Source: CAYZPW01 sp964480475 (GTDB lineage: Bacteria > B130-G9). Taken from it: a stretch of 64,000 bases of DNA. The position numbers and the translations under genes were made by a program. The notes beneath the pieces were generated by a model. That model did no database searches. It saw nothing but the letters and a program-made list of their open reading frames with translations, and was not told where the DNA came from. How positions within the stretch are numbered: position 1 is the stretch's first letter; each line of letters begins with the position of its first letter. This document shows, piece after piece, positions 40,376 to 49,759 of this stretch. The stretch is taken from assembly GCA_964480475.1 (NCBI GenBank), contig CAYZPW010000002.1, positions 3,969-67,968 of the forward strand, read 5' to 3'.

Positions 40376-42841
40376 TCAGTTTCCTATTCCTATCGCGAAA
40401 TCGAAGCTAGACCTTTCTTCACCTTCAAATGGCTTACGCTTGATACCATACACCAGGCGTATTGGATATACAAACATCGGCACGAATATCTTGAGCTCCA
40501 GCCCGTAGCTAGTTCTGAGCTGCTCGAGGTCATAAGCCTCCCCCTCGGGGAATACCTGTCCCGCGTCCCAGAAAACGCCAATGTGCAGCGGATCAGCCAG
40601 AATATAGAAGAGCTCGGCCGTGAAGAGCAGCGACTTGTTACCCCCAACCGAGTTGCCGTATCTGTCCTTTGGGCCTATCTCGTAGGTGTCGAAGCCACGC
40701 CCGCCAAGCATCGCGCCGCCCAAATAGTATCTCTCAAACATCGGCAGGTCGTCGCCGTTATAGCCATTCCCGTATTCAACTCGCCCCTTGGTCGTGAACG
40801 TGAGACGGTCCATGAGAGGGTAATGGTGAGCAACTTCGGCCTTCAATTTGTAGAAATCGTTGTCGCCACCTAAGAAGGAGCCGGCGAATTGACCCGTCGC
40901 GTACGCGTAAACACCGCGCGTGGGCTTTATCCAGTTATCCCTCGAATCCCAACGGATCGAGACCGCGTCACTGCTCGTCAAGCTCGTCTCCGCCTTGTAT
41001 GATATGTCGCTCTCAAGCGGCGCTAAACGGTCGTTAGAGTCAACGTCAGGGCTCCAGTGTATGTCTCTGTCGTTGCTTCGGTATTCGCCCATGCCGATGT
41101 CGGAGACACGGACATTCTCGAGACGATAGGTGCTCGAGATGCGAATGTGGTCCGTGAGCCGTTTGCCAAACGTCAACCGACCACCCGCCGACCCCCTCGT
41201 GTACCACTGGTATTCGGTCTCGTGATCGTATATTCCTGCGCCAAACGAGTAATTGGTGTCCAGGAAATATGGCTCATCGAAGTTGATCTCATACGTCTTG
41301 GTCTTGTCGCTGATATGCGCCGTCACGCCAAAAGTCTGGCCGTAGCCCAGAAAATTGTGCTCGACGATGCTGCCGCCAATACCGAACTTCTGATACTCGC
41401 TGTAGCTCGCTGTGAGGCGGAACTCATGTAGGCGTCCCTCTTTAATACCGATGTTCACGTCCGCCGTTTTCTTTTCGTGGTCTGCGTCGAGCTCAGGCTC
41501 AATCTCCGGCTGGATGTACCCGAGGTAGCGGATCTTGTCGATGCCAGCACGGAGTTCTGTCATGTCCAGAATGTCCCCCTCTACGAGGTTGACCTCGCGC
41601 CTCAGCACCTTGTCGCGTGTGCGTGTATTGCCGGTGAACGACAGTCGCCCAAGCCTGTACTGCTCGCCCTCATCAATCGAAATCAGGATATCAACAGTGG
41701 CGGCCTCCTTGTGCAAATCGTGCGTTACCCGAACCTGCGCATAGATATATCCTCGACTGGCGTAGAGCTCGCGAATCGCCGCCACCGCTGCCTCCTGCAC
41801 TGCCAGGCTGTAGTCGGCGCCGGCGACGAGCTTTCCCTGGGAGCCTCTGAATATGCCGAACCTCATCCGACCCGGTATCGCGACGTGCCGGAGACCTTCC
41901 ATCAGAGTATCGGTGGAAAAGACAGTGTTGCCCTCAATCGATGTCTTTGCGATTTTGTAGGGCTTGCCCTCAAGGATCGTGAACTTAATGACGAGGCCCT
42001 CACGCTCCTCGTTGTATTCGACCTGGGGCTCCGCGACTTTCACCTCCAGAAAGCCGTTGCTCTTATAGAAATGCTCAAGCCGCGATCGATCGCGCTCAAG
42101 CTCCTGGGCGTCCAACTTGCCGAGCTTGGTGAAAAAGAAACGCGCCCCGCTGATGGGGTGCTTGGTGAAGCGCTCCCTTGTCATCAAGGCGCCCTTAAGC
42201 TTGAAGCTCGAGAAGGCCAGGTTGCCCGCGAAGGTTATGTCGGAGACCTTCACCTTCGCCCGCTCGTCAATCGAGAAGACGACAATCACCGATTCGGGAG
42301 AGATTTTGTGCACCTCGGGGGTTATCTTGGCATGTGAAAACCCTCTCTTGAGATAGAGCCTCTTGATTGCTACCGTGCTCTCAGCGAGCTTGTACTTGTC
42401 CAGCGGCTTCTTGAGCTCGATAGTTATTTCGTCCCTTATCTTGTCGGGTTTGACCTCTTCGCTGCCCTCGATCCTTATCCCATCGACCAGAGGCCTTTCA
42501 ACTAGGACAAAGATCAGGATTATCCCGTCTTCGTGTGGCTCAGTGTAGGCCCTGATGTCCTCGAAGAAGCCCAGCGCGTAAAGCTCGCGTATCTGCTGCG
42601 TCACGGCCGCTTGCGAGAGTATGTCTCCCGGCTTTATATCGATGTAGAAGAGAACTGTTTCTACGGACAGCCTCGAGGTTCCCTCGACCTCGACAGCCTT
42701 GATGACCGTGTCCGCCGCTTCGGCGCAGGAATCAGAAACAAACAAGCAAGAGGTCAGTGCAAGGGCCGCGGCAAGAAAACTAGTCCATCCCCATCCGAAC
42801 GGGCTCTTAGTTGCCGCTGTCCACGCCAACTTCGGTCTCAA
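40376..42841 (-). CDS. bamA: Outer membrane protein assembly factor BamA
   Basis: An 821-residue Omp85 protein. The signal peptide ends near residue 42 (SCAEAA). Five POTRA domains follow (about 45-430; repeated blocks such as VEGTSRLSVETVLFYIDIKPGD and SIEGNTVFSTDTL), then a 16-strand beta-barrel with the loop-6 motif RGF in MLGGRGFDTYEIGP. It inserts beta-barrel proteins into the outer membrane. The very last residue is Asn (FAIGIGN), not the usual aromatic end of the beta-signal. Its start overlaps the clpC end by 35 bases. The two Skp genes follow. Confidence 0.96.
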   Translation of the reverse strand: MRPKLAWTAATKSPFGWGWTSFLAAALALTSCLFVSDSCAEAADTVIKAVEVEGTSRLSVETVLFYIDIKPGDILSQAAVTQQIRELYALGFFEDIRAYTEPHEDGIILIFVLVERPLVDGIRIEGSEEVKPDKIRDEITIELKKPLDKYKLAESTVAIKRLYLKRGFSHAKITPEVHKISPESVIVVFSIDERAKVKVSDITFAGNLAFSSFKLKGALMTRERFTKHPISGARFFFTKLGKLDAQELERDRSRLEHFYKSNGFLEVKVAEPQVEYNEEREGLVIKFTILEGKPYKIAKTSIEGNTVFSTDTLMEGLRHVAIPGRMRFGIFRGSQGKLVAGADYSLAVQEAAVAAIRELYASRGYIYAQVRVTHDLHKEAATVDILISIDEGEQYRLGRLSFTGNTRTRDKVLRREVNLVEGDILDMTELRAGIDKIRYLGYIQPEIEPELDADHEKKTADVNIGIKEGRLHEFRLTASYSEYQKFGIGGSIVEHNFLGYGQTFGVTAHISDKTKTYEINFDEPYFLDTNYSFGAGIYDHETEYQWYTRGSAGGRLTFGKRLTDHIRISSTYRLENVRVSDIGMGEYRSNDRDIHWSPDVDSNDRLAPLESDISYKAETSLTSSDAVSIRWDSRDNWIKPTRGVYAYATGQFAGSFLGGDNDFYKLKAEVAHHYPLMDRLTFTTKGRVEYGNGYNGDDLPMFERYYLGGAMLGGRGFDTYEIGPKDRYGNSVGGNKSLLFTAELFYILADPLHIGVFWDAGQVFPEGEAYDLEQLRTSYGLELKIFVPMFVYPIRLVYGIKRKPFEGEERSSFDFAIGIGN

Positions 42842-45263
42842 CTACGCTCCGGGTCCTGCCGCGTCCAAACGCAATCTTGTCGTCTTGGACTGTTACTGTA
42901 ACAAGCGTGCCGGTCTTTATGTTGCCTGAAATGAACTCATCCGCCACGGGGTCCTCGACGTCCTTTTGCACGAGCCGTCGAAGCGGCCTTGCGCCGCCCT
43001 TTTGGGTCATTGCCCGCATAACCAGCCATTCAAGCGCATCATTGTCGGCCTTAATGTGCAGTCCCATTCTAGAGATGTTCTTGTCGATCTCCTCAATGAA
43101 GAGTGAGGCTATCTGTAACAGGGCTGGCTTATCGAGCTCGTTGAAGCACACGGCCTCGTCGAGGCGATTCATGAACTCGGGCGCGAACTTCTGTGCCGTT
43201 TCCCTGATGAGCGCATCTCTGATCTTCGCATGTCGCTTATCAGAGGAGCTCTCGCCAAAACCCACCGACACCCCCTTGCTTATCATCTTACTCCCGATAT
43301 TGGAGGTCATGATGAGGATGCAGTTCCTGAAATCAACGAGGCGCCCCATCCCGTCCGTCAGTCTTCCTTCTTCCAGCACCTGGAGCAGGATATTGAAGAC
43401 GTCCGGATGCGCCTTTTCCACCTCATCCAAGAGCAACACACTGTATGGGCGCAGCCTAATCTTTTCAGTCAACTGGCCGCCCTCGCCATAGCCAACGTAG
43501 CCCGGCGGGGAGCCGATGAGTCTCGAAACGGTATGCTTCTCCATGAACTCCGACATGTCCAGGCGGATCAGCGCGTCGGGACTGTGGAAAACCTCTTCTG
43601 CAAGCGCCTCTGCGAGCTTGGTCTTGCCGACACCGGTCGGGCCCAGGAACAAAAACGCCCCAATCGTCCTGTCCGGGCTCTTAAAGCCAGCTCGTGAGCG
43701 CCTGACAGCCCGGCATACAGCGGCAATCGCCTCGTCCTGGCCGATCACGAGTTTACGCAGGTTCTGTTCAATCGATTTGTATTTTGACGCCTCGGTTAGG
43801 CTCAGTTTTGTGACCGGGACCCCTGTCCAGCGAGATACCACAAACTCAATGTCAGAGCGGTCAACTTTCATCCGGACGTTCTTCAAGCTGGAGCGCCAGC
43901 GTGATCGCTCCCTTGAGATGCGCTCTGAGACCTCCACTCCCTTGTCCCTGAGCTCGGCAGCCCGTTCAAAGTCCTGTTTGTTGACCAGCTCGGCCTTGCG
44001 CTTCGTAATGCTCGCGAACTGGGATTCAAGCTCCCGTATCTCGTCCGGGACCGAGGCGCCCATGAAGCGTTTTCTTGCGCACGCCTCGTCCATCACGTCG
44101 ATCGCCTTGTCCGGGAGGAACCGGTCGCAGATATACTGGTCGGAAAGAACCACGGCTGCGTCGATTGCGCAATCGCTTATTATTACGTTGTGGTAGTCCT
44201 CGTATTTCGACCTGAGTCCCTTGAGTATTGACTTGGTCTCCTTCACAGACGGCGCGTCAACGACTATCGTCTGAAACCTGCGCTCCAGGGCGCCGTCCTT
44301 GCTTATTATCCGGCGATACTCCTTTGCGGTGGTGGCGCCAATGCACTGGATTTCCCCCCTGGCCAGGGCGGGCTTCAGCATGTTAGCAGCGTCAATGGAG
44401 CCTTCGGCGGAGCCGGCGCCGACCAGCGTGTGGAGCTCGTCAACGAAGAGAATGATCTTCTTTGTGCTTGTGATCTCGCGAAGCACTGTCTTGAGCCTCT
44501 CCTCGAACTGACCGCGATACTTGGTTCCGGCAACCAAGGCGCCGACGTCGAGGGCCACTATCCGCTTTCCGCGCAACCTCTCAGGGACCTCGCCCTTGAC
44601 CAGAAGCTGAGCCAGTCCTTCCGCAATTGCAGTCTTACCGACGCCTGGTTCACCTATCAGAACAGGATTGTTCTTAGTCCGTCGGCACAGTATCTGCATA
44701 GCTCGCTCTATCTCTTTTGTTCGACCGATTACCGGGTCAAGATTGCCTTCGGCGCCCAGTCTCGTGAGATCGCGACCTATCTCGTCAAGCGCTGGGGAAC
44801 CGGATTTGCCCGGCGGAACGTGCTCCATTGTCGTAGTCTCGAGGATACGACGCTTGACCATGAGCAGATTCACCCCCATCTCGTGCAGAACATCCGAAGC
44901 CAGACCGCTTCGCTCCCGAATCAGCCCTAGCAAAAGATGCTCCGTTCCCACGTAGCGATGATTCATCGATTTCGCCTCGTTGGCGGAATACCTGAGAACG
45001 CGCCTGGCGCTAACGCTGAACGGGATCTCATCAGTTGGTGGGGAGGTGCCTCCGGCGGTCATCCTGAGTGAGAGTTTTGCGCGGACAGCTCGCAGGTCCA
45101 TGCCGCACTCCCTCAGAACGGCACAACCCGTGTTGTCGGAGTCCTTCAAAAGACCCAATAGGATGTGCTCCGTCCTCAAAGAGGGGTGACCGCAGCGCAG
45201 CGCTTCTTTCTTGGCGTAATAAACGGTCTTCTTGGCGCCATCAGTATATCTGTCACTAAACAT
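42807..45263 (-). CDS. clpC: ClpC-type AAA+ unfoldase
   Basis: An 818-residue protein from the ATG at 45263 (MFSDRYTDGAKKTVYYAKKE); the open frame reaches 15 codons further. Double Clp_N repeat (about 1-145), AAA1 with GEPGVGKTAIAEGLA, a middle region with a UVR-type segment (NKQDFERAAELRD), AAA2 with GPTGVGKTKLAEALAEEVF, and a VGF loop (SVGFGESS) of the sort that docks to ClpP. It therefore resembles ClpC more than ClpB. No clpP is nearby. Its place between lolD and bamA, overlapping bamA by 35 bases, suggests cytoplasmic quality control tied to envelope growth. Confidence 0.92.
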   Translation of the reverse strand: MFSDRYTDGAKKTVYYAKKEALRCGHPSLRTEHILLGLLKDSDNTGCAVLRECGMDLRAVRAKLSLRMTAGGTSPPTDEIPFSVSARRVLRYSANEAKSMNHRYVGTEHLLLGLIRERSGLASDVLHEMGVNLLMVKRRILETTTMEHVPPGKSGSPALDEIGRDLTRLGAEGNLDPVIGRTKEIERAMQILCRRTKNNPVLIGEPGVGKTAIAEGLAQLLVKGEVPERLRGKRIVALDVGALVAGTKYRGQFEERLKTVLREITSTKKIILFVDELHTLVGAGSAEGSIDAANMLKPALARGEIQCIGATTAKEYRRIISKDGALERRFQTIVVDAPSVKETKSILKGLRSKYEDYHNVIISDCAIDAAVVLSDQYICDRFLPDKAIDVMDEACARKRFMGASVPDEIRELESQFASITKRKAELVNKQDFERAAELRDKGVEVSERISRERSRWRSSLKNVRMKVDRSDIEFVVSRWTGVPVTKLSLTEASKYKSIEQNLRKLVIGQDEAIAAVCRAVRRSRAGFKSPDRTIGAFLFLGPTGVGKTKLAEALAEEVFHSPDALIRLDMSEFMEKHTVSRLIGSPPGYVGYGEGGQLTEKIRLRPYSVLLLDEVEKAHPDVFNILLQVLEEGRLTDGMGRLVDFRNCILIMTSNIGSKMISKGVSVGFGESSSDKRHAKIRDALIRETAQKFAPEFMNRLDEAVCFNELDKPALLQIASLFIEEIDKNISRMGLHIKADNDALEWLVMRAMTQKGGARPLRRLVQKDVEDPVADEFISGNIKTGTLVTVTVQDDKIAFGRGRTRSVVETEVGVDSGN

Positions 45264-45426
45264 ATCAAATCCTACAAGATGCGTGGCTTCTGACCTGTGC
45301 TTTCGCACCAGGCTACTTCGCCACCGTTGTCACCAGGCAAGGCAACTGCGAATAAAGAGGACATTCGCCTCTGCTTCGCAAATGCTCCTAGTCCATACTT
45401 GAACATAGCCAAGACCGCCAAGAATA

Positions 45427-46113
45427 TCAAGTTGCCTCGCAGACACACACGCCATCTGTTAGCCGGAGCACCTGATCGGCGTGTGACGCGAGTTCCTCGT
45501 TGTGCGTAACAACAACGAGAGTCTTGCCTTTCTTGATGGTCAGGTCCAAAAGCAGCGAGAACACACGCCGGCCTGTCTCTCGATCGAGGTTGCCGGTCGG
45601 CTCGTCCGCCAGGATGATTTCGGGTTCCCCGACCAGTGCCCTTGCGACGGCAACACGCTGCTGTTCGCCGAAAGAAAGCTCCGCCGGCCTGTGCGAACTG
45701 CGGCGTTCAAGCCCCACTCCTTCCAAGAGCGACAACGACCGAAGCCGCGCCATCTTGGGGCTTGTGCGCCTGATCATCAGCGGTATCGAGACGTTCTCGA
45801 CCGCGCTGAACTCCGGCAGCAGGTAGTGGAACTGGAATACGAACCCTATCCGCTCGTTCCTGAAGTGTGAGAGCTCAGCTCTTGACGCCTTAAACACCTC
45901 CTTGCCGTCGAAGATCACCTTGCCGGACGTCGGTCTGAGCAGTGTGCCAATCACATGAAGAAGCGTCGTCTTGCCGGCGCCTGAAGAGCCAACCACGCAG
46001 ACGAACTGCCCCTTTGTTATCGAAAACGACACTGATTTCAGCACCTCTATGACCGTGTCCCCTCGGACGAAATGCTTGCATAGGTTCTCAATGACCAGGA
46101 GGCTGCTATTCAT
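45427..46113 (-). CDS. lolD: Lipoprotein-releasing ABC transporter ATPase LolD
   Basis: A 228-residue ABC ATPase of the LolD/MacB group. Walker A GSSGAGKTTLLH, Q-loop FQFHYLLPEFSAVENV (the LLPEF pattern typical of LolD), signature LSFGEQQRVAVARAL (Phe instead of Gly in LSGGE), Walker B IILADEPTGNLD and the H-loop VVVTHN. With LolC/E it extracts lipoproteins from the inner membrane. It is 63 bases downstream of the permease gene; that spacer holds short AACTTGGAAC/AACCTGGAAC repeats (46143-46172). 163 bases separate it from clpC. Confidence 0.92.
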   Translation of the reverse strand: MNSSLLVIENLCKHFVRGDTVIEVLKSVSFSITKGQFVCVVGSSGAGKTTLLHVIGTLLRPTSGKVIFDGKEVFKASRAELSHFRNERIGFVFQFHYLLPEFSAVENVSIPLMIRRTSPKMARLRSLSLLEGVGLERRSSHRPAELSFGEQQRVAVARALVGEPEIILADEPTGNLDRETGRRVFSLLLDLTIKKGKTLVVVTHNEELASHADQVLRLTDGVCVCEAT

Positions 46114-46176
46114 ACCTGACTACCTCCAGCGCGCCGAAACACCCAACTTGGAACTTGAAACCTGAAACCTGGAACA

Positions 46177-47445
46177 CTATTCATATCTGATCGCCTCCAC
46201 CGGATCGAGGCGGGCCGCCTGCTGGGAAGGATAGAGCGTTGCCACGAAGCTCAACAGGATAGAGCCGACGCAGATGAGGACAAAATCCAAGAGGGTCATC
46301 TTGAAAGGTAGATAGCTCAAGTAATAGACGTCGCCGCTCAGCTTTATCAGCTGGTACTTGTCGGCCAGAAAGCAAGCCACGGAGCCGGCCAGCGCGCCAA
46401 TCACGGTCCCGACTACACCGATCAACGTGCCCTCTATCATGAATATCCCCATGACGCTTCGGTTGGTTGCGCCCATCGACTTGATTATGCCGATGTCCTT
46501 ATTCCTCTCCATGACCATCATTATGAGCGTGCTGGCGATATTGAACGCGGCCACGAGGACGATGAGCGCGAGGATGATGAACATGGCCATCTTCTCGAGC
46601 TTCATCGCGGCGAAGAGGTTCTTGTTCATCTCCTGCCAGTCTGTCGCTTTGTAGGGCGGGCCGAGGACCTGGGCGACTTTTTCTGCCACGCTCTTGGCTT
46701 TGTAGATGTCCTCGGTTCTGATCTCGTAACCGTTGATCTCATCACCCATATCGAAGAAATCCTGCGCAGCGACGAGCGAGACATAGGCCAGGCTTGAGTC
46801 GAACTCATACATCCCGGACCCAAAAATCCCCGCGACCACCATCCATCTGAGCTTTGGGACTAGGCCAGTCGGCGTCTGCCTCCCAAAAGGCGAGATAACG
46901 GCCACCTTGTCTCCGAGATACAGGCCCAGATTGCTCGCCATCTCTTGACCGATGATGATCCCGTCGTATTTGCCCTCGGTCTCGTCTTCGGGCTTGAAGT
47001 CACGTCGCGAAAGAGAAGCCAGCTTGCCCTCCACCATGTTCTTCTGAAGGTCGCTGACCGAGACCTCAAGCCTGGGGTCAACGCCTCTAATCGCTATCCC
47101 TTGCGTCCTGTATGGCGACCGGACCATGACCTGTCCGAAAACGAATGGCGAAACTCCGGCAACGCCATCGACTGCTCTTATTCTCTGCATCACCTCAGAC
47201 GAGAGAAGTATGTTCGGAGCGTCGCTGAATGGCTGTCTAGTCACGAGGATGTGCGCCCTTATGCCCAATATCTTCTCTCGAAGGTCCTGTTCAAAGCCCG
47301 TCATCACCGCCAAAACTATGATCAGCGCGGCGACGCCCAGTGCGATGCCGCCCACGGAGATGACTGTGATGATCGATATGAAAGCTTGCTTCCGCCTGGC
47401 CCGGAGATACCGAAGCGCGAATGCCAGTTCAAAGACGTTTACCAT
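46177..47445 (-). CDS. lolC: Lipoprotein-releasing system permease (LolC/LolE family)
   Basis: A 422-residue permease. It begins with FELAFALRYLRARRKQAFISIIT and TM1 (about 21-48). A large periplasmic domain (about 50-270) follows, then three C-terminal helices (about 285-310, 330-355, 385-405) and the terminal motif YPSQQAARLDPVEAIRYE. It is the single LolC/E-type gene seen here, so the transporter may be a homodimer (LolF-like) as in many non-gamma diderms. It pairs with lolD just downstream and lies 29 bases after the TIM-barrel gene. Confidence 0.92.
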   Translation of the reverse strand: MVNVFELAFALRYLRARRKQAFISIITVISVGGIALGVAALIIVLAVMTGFEQDLREKILGIRAHILVTRQPFSDAPNILLSSEVMQRIRAVDGVAGVSPFVFGQVMVRSPYRTQGIAIRGVDPRLEVSVSDLQKNMVEGKLASLSRRDFKPEDETEGKYDGIIIGQEMASNLGLYLGDKVAVISPFGRQTPTGLVPKLRWMVVAGIFGSGMYEFDSSLAYVSLVAAQDFFDMGDEINGYEIRTEDIYKAKSVAEKVAQVLGPPYKATDWQEMNKNLFAAMKLEKMAMFIILALIVLVAAFNIASTLIMMVMERNKDIGIIKSMGATNRSVMGIFMIEGTLIGVVGTVIGALAGSVACFLADKYQLIKLSGDVYYLSYLPFKMTLLDFVLICVGSILLSFVATLYPSQQAARLDPVEAIRYE

Positions 47446-47474
47446 GGGTCTCTTGTTTCCCGGTGATTTCTAAC

Positions 47475-48296
47475 CTATTTGGCTCGCTCCAGAAGCTTTT
47501 CAAGCTCCACCATGCTGCGCCGCGCACTTGACTCCTGGTGCGCCTCGATCGTCAGCGCAAGCTTCTCCCGGAGGTTCGGGAGGTTATCGAAAAGCGCATT
47601 GAAATCGGCCGTGCCCTCACCGATTGCTAGGTGTTGGTCGCATTTCCCGTCGTTGTCGTGCAGGTGCAGCTCCAAGAGGCGTCCCCTTACGCTTTCCAAC
47701 CACACCAGAAGGTTGCAGCGCCCAAAAACGTTGAAGTGGCCGATGTCGAAGCAGTGGCCGAATAGGCTCGGGTCCAGGTTTTCGACGAGGCGGCATAGCG
47801 GCTCAGGGCTGTCCTCAAGCGTGTTCTCCAGAGCCAGCACAACGCCCTTTTGATGCGCCTCGCGACCCACGTGGTCCCAGAATCTCGTGCTGTTCTCGAG
47901 CCAAGTGTCGAACATCTCGCCGTATTTGAAACGGTCAAAAGCGGCATGCACAACCATCGTTCCAGCTCCGAGAAAGGAAGCGACATCTACTGCCTTTAGA
48001 ATCCGCCTTTTGGTGACGCTCGTGATCTCTGGGTCCGTTCCGCCGGGGCTGAGCTCCATATATGGGCCGTGCATGGTGCGTGACAGGCCCGTCTCGGCAA
48101 GAGATGTCCTAATCTGGTCAAGCTCCAGATTGTCCAGATTGTCCAGGTCCTGGCAGTTCAGATAAAGCTCCGGGTTCAACCCATCGCGAAGCACAATCGG
48201 CATGTATTTGTCCCTGTCCGCAAACGGGACGTGGACGAAAACGTTGGCCCGTTGGCTGCCCATCTGATCGGTCGCGCCCGCGCTCGAATCTCTCAT
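47475..48296 (-). CDS. Sugar phosphate isomerase/epimerase-like TIM barrel
   Basis: A protein of about 273 residues of the xylose-isomerase-like TIM-barrel family (AP_endonuc_2). Metal-site features are MHGPYMEL, MVVHAAFD, LALENTLED (Glu), HCFDIGHFNVF (Asp/His), LELHLHDNDG (His/Asp) and LTIEAH (Glu). Members isomerise sugars or inositols or act as AP endonucleases; the exact reaction is unclear. The start is uncertain: ATG 48296 is used, while TTG 48314 (overlapping pilD) or ATG 48263 are alternatives. It is placed between pilD and lolC in the envelope cluster. Confidence 0.8.
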   Translation of the reverse strand: MRDSSAGATDQMGSQRANVFVHVPFADRDKYMPIVLRDGLNPELYLNCQDLDNLDNLELDQIRTSLAETGLSRTMHGPYMELSPGGTDPEITSVTKRRILKAVDVASFLGAGTMVVHAAFDRFKYGEMFDTWLENSTRFWDHVGREAHQKGVVLALENTLEDSPEPLCRLVENLDPSLFGHCFDIGHFNVFGRCNLLVWLESVRGRLLELHLHDNDGKCDQHLAIGEGTADFNALFDNLPNLREKLALTIEAHQESSARRSMVELEKLLERAK

Positions 48297-48298
48297 CC

Positions 48299-49177
48299 CT
48301 AAAACATCCCCCAATACCAGTTTATAAGGCTTCTACCGCAGAAGGATGATACTATCGCGCCCAAAGATAGCAACGGGCCGAAACGGACCTCGGTCTTTCG
48401 TGAGACCTTGCCGCGCAGAAGAGCGGGCAGAAAGAGTGCGGTTCCGGCCACGCTTGCGACCAGGACCGATAGGAGGGCCAACCGAAACCCCAAGTATGCC
48501 CCGAACAGGGCACCGATCCGAACATCTCCGCCGCCCATCATCCGCCCTTTGCTCAAGAGGACAATCGCGAAGAAGAGGCCCCCGCCAATCAGAATGCCCA
48601 AGACGGACGAAAGCGGCGAGCTTGCGAAAGGTGAAGGTACGAGCCGATATGTTCCTGAGGCCCCGCCTACCTTCCAGAGCAGCGCGGTCAGGACTAGTCC
48701 GCAGCCTATCCCTGGGAGGCTAACAACGTCGGGCACAAGCCCAGTCCGATGATCGATCACGGCAATGAGCACGACAAAGAAGCAGAACGAGAGCCATGCG
48801 GCAGCTTCGAGCAATCTGGGCGCCGCGGGTTCCAGCCTCAAGGTCCGGAGGTCCAGGCCGACGCCGACAGCGACCAGCACACATAGAATCCCCATTATCG
48901 CCTCGACAATGGGGTATTGCAGCGTCAGCTTCACCTTACAGTGCCGACATCTGCCGCGCAGCAACACAAAACTCAATATGGGGATATTATCCAACATGCG
49001 GATTGGGGTCTTGCAGTTCTGGCAGAAAGAGCCGGGCCTGACAATCGACTGACCTTGCGCGATTCTGAATGAACAGACGTTCAAGAAGCTGCCGATTGAA
49101 AGCCCCAACACAAAGATGACGAAAAGCTCTAGCACAAAGAACAGGTCCAAATCTCCCACAGCAAACCCAATCGCCAT
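48299..49177 (-). CDS. pilD: Prepilin leader peptidase/N-methyltransferase
   Basis: A 292-residue A24 aspartic peptidase of the inner membrane that cleaves and methylates type IV pilins or type II secretion pseudopilins. The N-domain has SIGSFLNVCSFR and the zinc-type cysteines CQNC (52, 55) and CRHC (77, 80). The catalytic region has IDHRTGLVPD (Asp142/Asp150) and GGGDV (Asp218). About eight membrane helices. It stands first in the minus-strand envelope run. No pilin gene is in the window, so the pili or secretion genes must be elsewhere. Confidence 0.93.
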   Translation of the reverse strand: MAIGFAVGDLDLFFVLELFVIFVLGLSIGSFLNVCSFRIAQGQSIVRPGSFCQNCKTPIRMLDNIPILSFVLLRGRCRHCKVKLTLQYPIVEAIMGILCVLVAVGVGLDLRTLRLEPAAPRLLEAAAWLSFCFFVVLIAVIDHRTGLVPDVVSLPGIGCGLVLTALLWKVGGASGTYRLVPSPFASSPLSSVLGILIGGGLFFAIVLLSKGRMMGGGDVRIGALFGAYLGFRLALLSVLVASVAGTALFLPALLRGKVSRKTEVRFGPLLSLGAIVSSFCGRSLINWYWGMF

Positions 49178-49332
49178 CTGAAAGCGCCAGGAGCATACAT
49201 TAGCAAGCCGTCAAGACTGCTTCTTGCATTCTCAACTATCAGGTTGGGGATCATACCCTATCTCGTTTGACTATTGCAGTTGGTTTTTCGCGCGGGACCG
49301 AACTGCACCCGTCTGCCTTTAGGGCGGAGCAA

Positions 49333-49398
49333 CGAGGCCGGGTCATAAGTCGTTGCGCTTGTGTAGGGGGGCGTCTCAGACCCGCCCGTGAAGGTCAA
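49333..49398 (+). repeat. Leader plus GTAGGGG repeat, locus 3
   Basis: GAGGCCGGGTCATAAGTCG (49333 on) is followed by GTGTAGGGGGGCGTCTCAGA and CCCGCCCGTG. This is the same leader-plus-hairpin order as near 28675, 59528 and 61417. Together with the items below it fills the 1.06 kb gene-free stretch 49178-50239. Confidence 0.7.
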
Positions 49399-49406
49399 TG
49401 GATGAA

Positions 49407-49607
49407 GGGGCGAAAAGGCGAAGAGGGCAAGAGGCGAAAAGGGGAAGAGGGGAAGGGGCGAAAAGGCGAAGAGGGCAAGAGGCGAAAAGGGGAAGAGGGG
49501 AAGGGGCGAAAAGGCGAAGAGGGCAAGAGGCGAAAAGGGGAAGAGGGCAAGAGGCGAAAAGGCGAAGAGGGCAAGAGGCGAAAAGGGGTTGATGTAAGGG
49601 CGGTGTC
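49407..49607 (+). repeat. 48-base purine minisatellite
   Basis: A unit of 48 bases made of GGGGCGAAAA, GGCGAAGAGGGCAAGA and related words occurs at 49407-49454 and 49455-49502, and again, partly rearranged, from 49503. The strand is almost all purine. Open frames across it on both strands give only low-complexity Lys/Gly/Glu or Pro/Ser/Phe protein and are not genes. It ends with GTTGATGTAAGGGCGGTGTC at the scaffold gap. Confidence 0.9.
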
Positions 49608-49707
49608 NNNNNNNNNNNNNNNNNNNNNNNNNNNNNNNNNNNNNNNNNNNNNNNNNNNNNNNNNNNNNNNNNNNNNNNNNNNNNNNNNNNNNNNNNNNNN
49701 NNNNNNN
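49608..49707. other. Scaffold gap of 100 N
   Basis: Exactly 100 N. The 55 bases before it (49553-49607) are identical to the 55 after it (49708-49762). Contigs from a k=55 de Bruijn assembly overlap in this way. The gap may therefore have no real length, and the true sequence may be shorter by the N run and one 55-base copy, or longer if more minisatellite units were lost. Confidence 0.9.
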
Positions 49708-49759
49708 GGCGAAAAGGCGAAGAGGGCAAGAGGCGAAAAGGGGTTGATGTAAGGGCGGT

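Noticed and set aside
41477..42337. Plus-strand open frame of 286 codons
   Set aside because: Antisense to the POTRA region of bamA, with no domain pattern.
49407..49607. CRISPR or coding repeat protein
   Set aside because: Units abut without unique spacers and are low-complexity purine DNA.
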